Shown here: piece after piece, positions 24,162 to 32,420 of the stretch
Layout: each line of letters begins with the position of its first letter
How positions within the stretch are numbered: the first letter of the stretch is position 1
Assembly (NCBI GenBank): GCA_964565645.1
Contig: CAZMFQ010000003.1
Location: 62,001-126,000, forward strand
Source: JAHIQC01 sp964565645
GTDB lineage: Bacteria; Actinomycetota; Coriobacteriia; Anaerosomatales; JAHIQC01
Reading direction: 5' to 3'
Length of the DNA stretch: 64,000 nucleotides
Notes under the pieces: generated by a model
The model's input: the letters and a program-made list of their open reading frames with translations, nothing else
What the model was told of the DNA's origin: nothing
Databases searched by the model: none
Translations under genes and position numbers: made by a program

Positions 24162-25048
24162 GCGCCTCGGGCGCCGGACCGGTACAGACCGATGAGCGCC
24201 TGCGTGCCGAGATCGGCGCCGCCCGACTCCGAGAGCCGGTCGTACAGCTCGTGAGCGAGCGTGAGGCCGGGTAGGTCGATGCCCATCTCCTCGGCGGAAT
24301 CGAGGGCTATACGCATGTCCTTGAGGAAGTGCCGCACGTAGAAGCCGGGCGCCATATCGCCGGCGATCATCCGCGGCACGAGGTTGGTAAGCGTCCAGCT
24401 CCCCGCCGCACCCGCGCCGATGCTCTCGAGTACACGCGAGGGCTCGAGCCCTGCGGCCTCGGCGTATGCGAGCGCCTCGCACGCGCCGACCATGGTCGAC
24501 GCGATCGCGATCTGGTTGCACATCTTGGTGTGCTGCCCGGCGCCGGGGCCGCCCTGCAACACGACGTTGGGGCCCATGACGCGCAGCAACTCCTCGGCCT
24601 TCGCGAACGCCTCGTCCGAGCCGCCGACCATGATGGTGAGCCGCGCTTCCCGGGCCCCGATGTCCCCGCCCGAGACGGGCGCGTCGAGCGCGAACAGGCC
24701 CCGGGCGACGCATGCGGCGTCGATCCGGCGTGCGAGGACCGGCGAGGAGGTCGTCATGTCGATGAGCACGCATCCCGGGCGGGCGGCTCCCACAAGACCG
24801 CCGTCGCCGAGATAGACCTGCTCGACGTCGGCAGGATAGCCCACGATGGTGATCACCGCGGCAGCGCCTTCGGCCGTCTCGGCAGGCGTGTCGCACCAGG
24901 TCGCACCCGCCACCACGAGCTCATCGGCACGAGCACGCGTGCGGTTGTGCACGCGAAGCTCATAGCCGGCGCGCATCAGGTGACCGGCCATCGAAGCGCC
25001 CATCACGCCCGTTCCCACAAAGCCGATCGTGTCACCGGGCCGGATCAT
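24158..25048 (-). CDS. 3-hydroxyisobutyrate dehydrogenase-like NAD(P)-dependent oxidoreductase
   Basis: 296 residues, beta-hydroxyacid dehydrogenase family. IGFVGTGVMGASMAGHL is the Rossmann motif. DAPVSGGDIGAREARLTIMVGG contains the family substrate-binding signature, and GAGQHTKMCNQI holds the catalytic lysine. Candidate substrates are 3-hydroxyisobutyrate, tartronate semialdehyde or succinic semialdehyde-type compounds; the sequence alone does not decide. ATG 25048 with GGGAGG upstream. Translationally coupled to the downstream GH1 gene, an unusual pairing. Confidence 0.88.
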   Translation of the reverse strand: MIRPGDTIGFVGTGVMGASMAGHLMRAGYELRVHNRTRARADELVVAGATWCDTPAETAEGAAAVITIVGYPADVEQVYLGDGGLVGAARPGCVLIDMTTSSPVLARRIDAACVARGLFALDAPVSGGDIGAREARLTIMVGGSDEAFAKAEELLRVMGPNVVLQGGPGAGQHTKMCNQIAIASTMVGACEALAYAEAAGLEPSRVLESIGAGAAGSWTLTNLVPRMIAGDMAPGFYVRHFLKDMRIALDSAEEMGIDLPGLTLAHELYDRLSESGGADLGTQALIGLYRSGARGA

Positions 25049-25109
25049 CGAGCCTCCCTCATGCCGCGTGCGCGGCGTCGCATACTCCCAGAGGCATGAT
25101 ACCCCGTGC

Positions 25110-25943
25110 TCAGCGGGGTGAACGGGAGAGCAGCAGTCGCCGGTACGCCGGTCGGAACCCCGAGCGCACGGCGTTCCGGTGCGACGCGGTGCCGGGCGCG
25201 GCCTCGGTGACCGCGAGCGTGCATCCCGCCAGGCGGCCCGCTTCGATGCGCGCGCTCTGCAGCGCAGCCTGCAGCCCCCGACCGCGGTGCGCCGGCAGCG
25301 TCCCGTCGGCGGAGAGCCACGCGATGCCGCCTGAGGTCCGCAACTCCCCCGCCGCGACCGGCTCGGATCCCCGGAGAGCCCAGAACAGGCGGACATGTGG
25401 CACCCGGACCATGGCGCGTGCGAAGCGCAGGTCGACTTCGGGCGGCTCGTGACCGTCGCTGAACGCGGTCGCGACTAGCCGCGCCCAGGTCTCTGCATCC
25501 GCCGGCCCCGCCTCGCCGATCTCGTAGCCCGCGATCGCCCCCGCATCACCGCTCGCACTCGGTGCGCTGACGGCATCCCGGTCGTCAAGGGGCATCACGA
25601 AGACGTCCTCGAACTCGGCGTGAACGAGCCCGAGGGCTTCGAGGCCGATGCGCAGACCCGCCGAGGAGTCGGCCGGGATACTCACTTCGACGCGGCCGCT
25701 CCCCGCACGATCGAGGAAGGCGCGCACGCGGGAACTCTCCTCGGCGGAAAGCGGGCGTGTCGGGTCGAGGCCGTCGATGCTCGAGACCCCGATGGCCTCA
25801 CCGCCCGAGACCGCGACGGCACCGCCGATATGCTCGACCGCCACGCCCGCCCCCGGGAACAGGCGCGCGGCCACCCCGGCGAGGACCTCCCGGTCGCGCG
25901 CCGCGAGCGCCTCGAGATCGCGCGCGATCGCCTCCGGCTCCAC
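25110..25943 (-). CDS. GNAT family N-acetyltransferase
   Basis: 277 residues. The C-terminal half is a GNAT domain with the acetyl-CoA pyrophosphate loop in LPAHRGRGLQAALQSARIEAG and the later beta-bulge region CTLAVTEAAPGTASHRNAVRSGF. The N-terminal half (residues 1-140) looks like a degenerate second GNAT-like fold. Substrate unknown. The start is GTG 25943; the ribosome site is weak. It lies 6 bases after the flavoprotein stop, so the two may be co-transcribed. Confidence 0.82.
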   Translation of the reverse strand: MEPEAIARDLEALAARDREVLAGVAARLFPGAGVAVEHIGGAVAVSGGEAIGVSSIDGLDPTRPLSAEESSRVRAFLDRAGSGRVEVSIPADSSAGLRIGLEALGLVHAEFEDVFVMPLDDRDAVSAPSASGDAGAIAGYEIGEAGPADAETWARLVATAFSDGHEPPEVDLRFARAMVRVPHVRLFWALRGSEPVAAGELRTSGGIAWLSADGTLPAHRGRGLQAALQSARIEAGRLAGCTLAVTEAAPGTASHRNAVRSGFRPAYRRLLLSRSPR

Positions 25944-25949
25944 GCGGAC

Positions 25950-26525
25950 CTACGAGCCGAGCTTGCCCAGCAGCCAGGCCATGTTCTCGCCGAGCCGCTT
26001 CATGGTCCCGAGGCCCTCGGCGTCGCTTTCGACCTCACCGACGCCGCCGCCCACTCCGAGATTCCAGTAGCTCGATCCGACCACGACCATCTCACCGATG
26101 AGGAACAGGTGGTTCATGGTGTCGAGCGTGTGGATCGCGCCCGCACGTCGCACCGCGGCAAGGGATGCCGCCGGCCTGCGCGCGAACATGTTGCCGTTGG
26201 CGCGCGCCACGTACCCGGCGCGGTCGATGACCGCCTTCATCTCCGCACTCACGTCGGCGAAGTAGACCGGGGACGCCAGGATGATCGCATCTGCGTCGGC
26301 GAGCGCGGCGATGACCTCGTTTCCGAAGTCGTCCCGCCCGTGACACTGCCGGTCCTGATGCTTGTAGCAGGCACGGCACGCGGTGCAGCCCTGCACCTTG
26401 CGCGCCGCAAGCTGGATCTGCTCGCACTGGTGACCGACCGCCCGCAGCGGCTCGAACACGGCCTCCACGAGCCGTGAGGTGTTGCCGTCCTTGCGTGCCG
26501 ATCCGTTGATTGCGACGACTCTCAT
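25950..26525 (-). CDS. Iron-sulfur flavoprotein (NADPH-dependent FMN reductase family)
   Basis: 191 residues, flavodoxin fold. GSARKDGNTSRLVEAV binds FMN phosphate. CTACRACYKHQDRQC gives the compact CX2CX2CX7C motif of archaeal/clostridial Isf proteins, which binds a [4Fe-4S] cluster. SPVYFADVSAEMKAVIDR is the dimer-interface segment. Such proteins reduce oxygen, peroxide or quinone-like compounds and are common in anaerobes. ATG 26525. Downstream of degV and upstream of the GNAT gene with short gaps. Confidence 0.9.
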   Translation of the reverse strand: MRVVAINGSARKDGNTSRLVEAVFEPLRAVGHQCEQIQLAARKVQGCTACRACYKHQDRQCHGRDDFGNEVIAALADADAIILASPVYFADVSAEMKAVIDRAGYVARANGNMFARRPAASLAAVRRAGAIHTLDTMNHLFLIGEMVVVGSSYWNLGVGGGVGEVESDAEGLGTMKRLGENMAWLLGKLGS

Positions 26526-26541
26526 GCGTGGTTCCTCCAGG

Positions 26542-27411
26542 TCAGGGCGCGGACCTCAGCGGGTCGCGCGTACGGTATACGAGCGCGGCGGTGCCGGGGC
26601 CGACGTGCAGCCCGATCACCGGCCCGATGGTGATGATGGGGACCTCGCGACCGGCGATCGGCTCCGCCATCCTGGCGAGCATCTCGCCTTCGACGGGATC
26701 GTCGATGTGGTGCACGGCGATGTCGGTAAGCCCCGCCGCGGCGACGTCGGCCGCGAACGCCTCCACGATCCGTTCGAAGGCGCGTTTGCGCGTCCGCACC
26801 TTGTCAAAGACCTGCGTGCGGCCCTCCTCGACCGTGAGTATCGGCCGGATCTGCAACAGCGTGCCGAGCAGGGCCGACGCTCCCCCGATGCGACCGCCCT
26901 TGCGCAGGTAGTCCAGGGTCAGCGGCGTGAACAGGTAGCGCGTCCGCAGGATGGTCTCCTCGGCAGCTCGCACGCAGGCCTCGGCGTCCTGCCCGGCCGC
27001 CGCCGTCTTCGCCGCCGCGATGGCCGCGAAACCGAGCTGCATCGAGTTCGAGCGTGAGTCGACGATGCGGATGTCGGCTCCGGGATGCTCGCGACGCAGC
27101 TCCTCGGCCACGAGCTCGGCCGAGGCAAGCGTCCCGCTCATGTCCGAGGAGATGAACACGCCCACCACGGGGTCTCCCGCGAGCACCCCCGCCTCGAACG
27201 CGGCGCGCATCTCGGCAGGTGAGGGCTGTGAGGACGTCGGGATCTTGGGCGAGACGGCCATCTTCTCGTAGAACCAGCGGTCCTCGACATCGAGCTCGCG
27301 GAAGGCCTCGTCCCCGAAGACGACGCCGAGCGAGACGACGGTGATGCCGAGTTTCTCGGCGGTCTGCTTCGGTATGTATGAGGTGGAGTCGGTGACGACG
27401 CGAACCGGCAT
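26542..27411 (-). CDS. DegV family fatty-acid-binding protein
   Basis: 289 residues. VRVVTDSTSYIPKQTAEKLGITVVSL is the family N-terminus, SSQPSPAEMRAAFE and FISSDMSGTLASAELVAEE follow, and LDYLRKGGRIGG lines the lipid pocket. DegV/FakB proteins present fatty acids to a kinase (FakA); no fakA is in the window. ATG 27411 with GGGGGA upstream. Divergent from the cyclic-diphosphoglycerate-synthetase-like gene; the 145-bp gap must hold both promoters. Confidence 0.92.
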   Translation of the reverse strand: MPVRVVTDSTSYIPKQTAEKLGITVVSLGVVFGDEAFRELDVEDRWFYEKMAVSPKIPTSSQPSPAEMRAAFEAGVLAGDPVVGVFISSDMSGTLASAELVAEELRREHPGADIRIVDSRSNSMQLGFAAIAAAKTAAAGQDAEACVRAAEETILRTRYLFTPLTLDYLRKGGRIGGASALLGTLLQIRPILTVEEGRTQVFDKVRTRKRAFERIVEAFAADVAAAGLTDIAVHHIDDPVEGEMLARMAEPIAGREVPIITIGPVIGLHVGPGTAALVYRTRDPLRSAP

Positions 27412-27556
27412 CTCAGTCCCCCGGATCCTTATCGGCTCGGGCCCGCCGGCCCGCACGAACACGATACCGCAGGCGAAGGTCGTCCGCATGCTATGCAGGG
27501 ATAGGGGAATCCTATACATGTTCGACAGCGAGCACCCACGCGAGAGGCGGCATCCG

Positions 27557-28903
27557 ATGACATCGTCACCCACTCGAATCGTGATCATGGGAGCGGCGGG
27601 CCGTGACTTCCACGTGTTCCTGACGCGGTTCGCGAGCGACCCGGGGACCCGGGTGGTCGCATTCACGGCGACCCAGATCCCCGGGATCGACGGCCGCCTC
27701 TTCCCGCCCGAGCTCGCGGGGCCGCTGTACCCCGACGGCATCCCCATCGTCGCCGAGAGCGAGCTTGCGGCGCTCATAGCCGAGGAGGGCGTGGAGCGGG
27801 TCGTGTTCGCCTACAGCGACATCTCGCACACCGACCTCATGCACAAGGCGTCGCTCGTGCTCGCGTGCGGCGCGGACTTCGAGCTCCCGGGCCCCGAGGC
27901 GAGCATGCTGCCCTCGGAGGTGCCCGTCATCTCGGTGTGCGCGGTGCGCACCGGTGTGGGCAAGAGCGGCATATCCAAGCGCATCTGGCGCAGGCTTGCA
28001 GAGCGCGGCGTGACCGCCGTCGACATCCGCCACCCGATGCCCTATCGCGATCTGGGGCGCATGGCCGTCGAGCGGTACGCGAGCATCGAGGATCTCGACC
28101 GCTACGGCTGCACGATCGAGGAGCGCGAGGAGTACGAGCATCTCGTGGAACAGGGCGTCGTCGTGTACGCGGGCGTGGACTATGCCGCCATCCTGCGCGA
28201 GGCCGAGAAGGAAGCGGATGTGATCATCTGGGACGGCGGCAACAACGACATGCCGTTCATACACTCCGACCTCGAGATCGTCGCACTCGACCCCCTGCGC
28301 GCCGGGCACGAGCGGCTCTACCACCCCGGCGAGGCCAACTTCCTGCGCGCCGACGTACTCGTCATCACCAAGGTGGACAGCGCGAGCCCCGAACAGGTCG
28401 CCGCGCTCGAAGCCGCCGCGGCCGAACACAACCCTGACGCCCTCGTGCTCCGAACGGTCTCGGCCGTCACCCTCGCGGACGGACCGTCGCTCGCCGGCCT
28501 GCGCGTGCTGGCGGTCGAGGACGGTCCGACCGTCACCCACGGCGGTATGGCGTGGGGCGCCGGAGCGCTTGCCGCCAGGCGCGCGGGAGCCACGCTCGTC
28601 GACCCACGGCCGTACGCAGTCGGACTCATCCGCCAGGCGTTCGAGGTCTACCCGCACCTGACCGAGGTGCTGCCGGCGGTGGGCTACTCGGCGCAGCAAC
28701 TCGCCGACCTCGCTGCGACGATCGCCGCCGTCCCGTGCGACGCCGTGGTCATCGGCACCCCGATCGACCTGGCCCGCCTCATCCGGATCGACGCACCGCA
28801 CCTGCGGGCGCTCTACGAGGTCCAAGACACGGACGGCCACGGCCTCGATGACGTGGTCGACCGTTTCGTGGCCGCATGCGGCCTTCTCGCCGAGGAGGCG
28901 TGA
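27557..28903 (+). CDS. Cyclic 2,3-diphosphoglycerate synthetase-like GTPase/kinase
   Basis: 448 residues. MGAAGRDFHVFLTRF at the N-terminus, VCAVRTGVGKSGISKRIWRRL as a P-loop, VIIWDGGNNDMPF as the second nucleotide motif and ITKVDSAS as an NKxD-like segment. The family is annotated as cyclic 2,3-diphosphoglycerate synthetase from thermophilic methanogens, but bacterial members sit beside carbamate kinase and their substrate is not established. ATG 27557 with GAGAGG upstream. Its stop overlaps the carbamate kinase start by one base (TGATG). Confidence 0.82.
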   Translation: MTSSPTRIVIMGAAGRDFHVFLTRFASDPGTRVVAFTATQIPGIDGRLFPPELAGPLYPDGIPIVAESELAALIAEEGVERVVFAYSDISHTDLMHKASLVLACGADFELPGPEASMLPSEVPVISVCAVRTGVGKSGISKRIWRRLAERGVTAVDIRHPMPYRDLGRMAVERYASIEDLDRYGCTIEEREEYEHLVEQGVVVYAGVDYAAILREAEKEADVIIWDGGNNDMPFIHSDLEIVALDPLRAGHERLYHPGEANFLRADVLVITKVDSASPEQVAALEAAAAEHNPDALVLRTVSAVTLADGPSLAGLRVLAVEDGPTVTHGGMAWGAGALAARRAGATLVDPRPYAVGLIRQAFEVYPHLTEVLPAVGYSAQQLADLAATIAAVPCDAVVIGTPIDLARLIRIDAPHLRALYEVQDTDGHGLDDVVDRFVAACGLLAEEA

Positions 28904-29877
28904 TGACGCAGGCGCCGACATCCGCACCGCTCCGCATCGTCGTCGCGCTCGGCGGCAACGCCATCGTCCGCGCCGGCGAGGCGGGCACGATCGAGCAGCA
29001 GTTCGCGCATGCCGAGGAGGCCACAGCCGAGATCGCACGACTGGCCCGGGCCGGGCACCGCGTCCTGCTCACCCACGGCAACGGGCCGGTGGTAGGCAAC
29101 ATCGTGATGCGCGGGGAGGCCGCAAGCGACACGATACCGCCGATGCCGCTCTACATCGCGGGAGCGGACTCCGAGGGCGGCCTCGGACTCATGCTGCAGC
29201 AGGCGCTCCAGAACAACCTGGCGCTCCTCGGCGTACCGGGAACCGCCGTCACGATCGTCACGCAGACGGTGGTCGATCCCGACGACCCGGCGTTCGCCGA
29301 CCCCGACAAGCCCATCGGGCGCTACATGACCGCACTGCAGGCCTCGCAGGCCGGGCAGACGCGCGGCTGGAGCGTACGCGAGTTCCCGGGGCGCGGATGG
29401 CGACGGGTGGTCGCATCCCCGAGGCCGATCAGGATAGTCGAAGCGGATGCCGCGCTCCGGCTGAGCGAGAGCGGGACGATCGTGATCGCGGCCGGTGGCG
29501 GAGGCGTTCCCGTGACCATCGATGACACAGGCCGCCTCTCGGGCTGTGACGCGGTCGTGGATAAGGACTGGGCGGGCGCGTTGCTGGCGTGCGCGATGCG
29601 CGCCGACATCTTCGCGATCCTCATGGAGAGTGACGCCCTGTACGAGGCATGGGGCACGCCGGACGCGCGTGTCATCCGCGATCTGAGTGCCGAGGACGCC
29701 GCCCGCGCGGCCGCCGAGGGCCGATTCGAGCGCGGCACCGTCGGGCCCAAGGTGGCCGCAGCCGCACACGCGGCGCTCACCTGCGGATGCACCAGCATCC
29801 TGTGTCCGAGTGGCGACCTCGAAGCGGCGCTCGCCGGCCGGTCCGGGACCCGGATCATGCCGGCTTCTGTGCGCTGA
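28903..29877 (+). CDS. arcC: Carbamate kinase
   Basis: 324 residues, amino-acid-kinase fold. VVALGGNAI starts the nucleotide-binding core, LLTHGNGPVVGNI binds carbamoyl phosphate, GGGGVPVT and DKDWAGALLA complete the site, and EGRFERGTVGPKVAAA is the family C-terminal segment. It makes ATP from carbamoyl phosphate and ADP. No arginine deiminase or ornithine carbamoyltransferase is here; coupling to the upstream synthetase-like gene suggests purine or ureide catabolism or an anabolic carbamate role. ATG 28903 is fixed by the overlap. Confidence 0.93.
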   Translation: MTQAPTSAPLRIVVALGGNAIVRAGEAGTIEQQFAHAEEATAEIARLARAGHRVLLTHGNGPVVGNIVMRGEAASDTIPPMPLYIAGADSEGGLGLMLQQALQNNLALLGVPGTAVTIVTQTVVDPDDPAFADPDKPIGRYMTALQASQAGQTRGWSVREFPGRGWRRVVASPRPIRIVEADAALRLSESGTIVIAAGGGGVPVTIDDTGRLSGCDAVVDKDWAGALLACAMRADIFAILMESDALYEAWGTPDARVIRDLSAEDAARAAAEGRFERGTVGPKVAAAAHAALTCGCTSILCPSGDLEAALAGRSGTRIMPASVR

Positions 29878-30014
29878 CTCACTGTGCAACCTGACTCCGG
29901 GGCCCTTGGTCCACCCCGTTCTCCCGCTGGTCGGGTCGTGCTCACGGTGAGCCGCGGGCGGACCGATACACTGACCGAGGGGCAACGGCACCACCGAGAA
30001 CACAGGGGCACGAC

Positions 30015-30587
30015 GTGATAACGACCGCACAGACGCTGACGCGCATACGTCAGCACTACACGCCTGACACGAAGTATCTCTACCGGATACTCCTCAACGC
30101 GACGTCCGTCGTCGAGGCCAACATCGCCCTCGACCTCCTTCTCAAACACGTGCCCGAGAAGGACCTCACCGCCGCCGTGAACATGCGCGAAGCGATCAAG
30201 GCGCTTCCCGCGTCGCCGTTCCCCATGGCTGTCGACGAACAGACGCTCATGCGGGTGGCCGGGATGGAGAAGCACCTCGCGGTCTTCAAGAAGACCCTGC
30301 CGGACGGCTACGACCTCGTGATCACGACGGCCGGCAACCTCGTCCTCGACCTCATCGTCATGCATGACGGGCACAAGTTCTTCTGGACTCCCGTACCCGT
30401 CAAGGGCGATTTCGTGACTCCGGCCCTCATGGACCACATCATCGCGAGCGACCACCTGCTGGGCAGCGTCATCGATCTGGTCCAGGCGATGGGACTCGTG
30501 TTCAACCCCACGCTGTACCTCTCACTCGAGGACTGGCATCTCGAGTACGCGGCCGAGACGATGGCGGGGCTCGGGGACCTCTTCTGA
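30015..30587 (+). CDS. Conserved-looking hypothetical protein
   Basis: 190 residues with no family I recognise. It has an all-helical N-terminal third (VVEANIALDLLLKHVPEKDLTAAVNMREAI), a beta-rich centre (GYDLVITTAGNLVLDLIVMHDGHKFFWTPVP) and no signal peptide or membrane helix. GTG 30015 lies 8 bases after GGGGC. It stands alone between carbamate kinase and the small gene at 30731. Confidence 0.7.
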   Translation: MITTAQTLTRIRQHYTPDTKYLYRILLNATSVVEANIALDLLLKHVPEKDLTAAVNMREAIKALPASPFPMAVDEQTLMRVAGMEKHLAVFKKTLPDGYDLVITTAGNLVLDLIVMHDGHKFFWTPVPVKGDFVTPALMDHIIASDHLLGSVIDLVQAMGLVFNPTLYLSLEDWHLEYAAETMAGLGDLF

Positions 30588-30730
30588 CCGCCGAGGAGCG
30601 TGCCGATGACGTCGCGCGCGGGGTGTCGCGGCTCCTCGGCAGGAAATCCGGCAAACGGTCGCGTTCGAAACCCTGCCACGGGGTATAGAACTCTGGCACT
30701 TGCCGCAGTCGATGATATGGGGGGACGTCG

Positions 30731-30922
30731 ATGGCCATCGAGGACGCCGGGCCTCACGCCGCACAGGATGAAGCGCAGGCAGCACCTCCTCGCAAGGACG
30801 ATCGGGCCGAACTCGCCGAACGCGCCGCGGACGCCGCGGCCGACCTGTACGTGAGCAACGAGCATGAGCAGCGCCGCAGGCGCTTCGATCTCGCCTTGAA
30901 CCGGGCCGCCGAATCGCAGTGA
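30731..30922 (+). CDS. Small hypothetical protein, 63 residues
   Basis: Very rich in Ala, Glu, Asp and Arg and predicted helical throughout. No recognisable motif. It is supported by ATG 30731 with GGGGGGAC 6 bases upstream and by codon use like its neighbours. It precedes the diguanylate cyclase by about 110 bases. It could be a spurious frame. Confidence 0.5.
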   Translation: MAIEDAGPHAAQDEAQAAPPRKDDRAELAERAADAAADLYVSNEHEQRRRRFDLALNRAAESQ

Positions 30923-31029
30923 GCCGGCGATCGCAGCTCTCTCCCCTCTGCCGACCCCGATGGGACCGGCCGTACCCTGCGTGATACCCTGTCCCTGAGG
31001 GCGCCGCCCGTGCGCGGGGAAGGGCAGCA

Positions 31030-32310
31030 ATGGACGCACCGGGGTCAACAGTCCACATCACCGACGGCCGACCCGCGGGGGTCTTGCTGTTCAGGGTCCA
31101 GATGACGATCCTGGTGGCCCTCTACACGCTCCTCGCCTTCGGCGGCATCTACCTCCTCACGCGCACCTTCCTGCTCGATTCCGTGCGCAATCAGGCCGCG
31201 TCCTACGCCTCGCTCGTGCTGGACACCCGGACCTGGAACGCCTCGAACGGGGGCGTTTGGGTCCTCAAGGGGCCGGGCGTGGAGAGCAACCCCTATCTGG
31301 AGGATCTCGGGATCCCCGCGGACATCGAAACGGTCGACGGGCAGATCCTCACGTTGCGCAACCATTCCACCATGACCCGCGAGATCTCGGAGATCTCACA
31401 CACGCACCGTGGCGTGTGGTTCCATCTCACCGCGCTCGACTTCCTGAACCCGACCAACGCCCCCGACGAATGGGAGAGCGCCGCCCTTTCGCGCATCATG
31501 GACGGCGAAACGACCGTGGACGGGATCGACCTGCTCGACGGCCAGCGCACGTACCGCTACGCCGAGCGCCTGCGCGTAGACGAGAGCTGTCTGGAGTGTC
31601 ACCGCGACCAAGGCTACAAGGTCGGAGACACCGGAGGCGCCGTCACCGTGAACATCCCGATGCACGAGACCGACTCGCAACTCAGACGGGCCGGAGTGGC
31701 CCTGGCCGCACTCGGCGCGCTCACCCTGAGCCTGTCTCTGCTCGTGATGTTCTACCTGACGAACAGGATGCAACAGCGCATCGAGCACGCCAACACCCGG
31801 CTCGAAACCGCCGCGATCACCGACGCTCTCACCGGCGTGCTCAACCGGGGCGCGACGCTCGCCCGCCTCGCCGAGGAACTCGAACGCGCGCGCCGCGACG
31901 GCTCGGCGCTCAGTGTCGTGATGCTCGACCTGGACAACTTCAAGCGGATCAACGACACCTACGGCCATGCGGCCGGCGACTGCGCACTGCAGGAATTCGT
32001 GACGCGGACCCGCGACACGGTACGAGCCTACGACGTGTTCGGGCGGATCGGCGGCGAGGAGTTCCTCATCGTCAGTCCGGGGACCGACGCTCAGACGGCC
32101 TACGGTCTGGCGTTCCGCGTCCTGGAGCACCTCCGCTCCCGGCCGATCGGCTGCGACGAGGCGCTGGCGCTGACCGCGAGTGCCGGGATCGCCGAGGCGC
32201 ACCCCGGCGACGAGCGTATCGACGTCCTGCTGGCCCGGGCGGACGCCGCGTTGTACCGGGCCAAGGACCTCGGTCGTGACCGGGCCGAGGTAGCCGACCG
32301 GCCGGAGTAG
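31030..32310 (+). CDS. Membrane diguanylate cyclase with heme-binding DUF3365 sensor domain
   Basis: 426 residues. Helix 24-46, an external domain of about 170 residues, helix 222-244, then GGDEF. The external domain ends with CLECH (Cys187, Cys190, His191) followed by YKVGDTGGAVTVNIPM, the pattern of DUF3365/Tll0287-like c-type heme sensors. The cyclase is intact: DNFKRINDTYGHAAGD, GGEEF (341-345) and an RAYD inhibitory site (332-335) five residues upstream. It probably senses redox state or a gas and makes c-di-GMP under product inhibition. ATG 31030 with GGGGAAGGG upstream. Confidence 0.92.
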   Translation: MDAPGSTVHITDGRPAGVLLFRVQMTILVALYTLLAFGGIYLLTRTFLLDSVRNQAASYASLVLDTRTWNASNGGVWVLKGPGVESNPYLEDLGIPADIETVDGQILTLRNHSTMTREISEISHTHRGVWFHLTALDFLNPTNAPDEWESAALSRIMDGETTVDGIDLLDGQRTYRYAERLRVDESCLECHRDQGYKVGDTGGAVTVNIPMHETDSQLRRAGVALAALGALTLSLSLLVMFYLTNRMQQRIEHANTRLETAAITDALTGVLNRGATLARLAEELERARRDGSALSVVMLDLDNFKRINDTYGHAAGDCALQEFVTRTRDTVRAYDVFGRIGGEEFLIVSPGTDAQTAYGLAFRVLEHLRSRPIGCDEALALTASAGIAEAHPGDERIDVLLARADAALYRAKDLGRDRAEVADRPE

Positions 32311-32420
32311 CCCGCTCCGCTCCGCATGCCGGACCCGTGCTGGACTGTGCTACCGTATGCATTCTGCCGGTCACCCCATGCACTTCTGAACCACCGCCTG
32401 AGACACATCACGAGGACCAG

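Noticed and set aside
29878..30014. tRNA or small RNA in the gap after carbamate kinase
   Set aside because: No cloverleaf arms or TPsiC-type GTTCGANTC segment found; the gap probably only holds a promoter.
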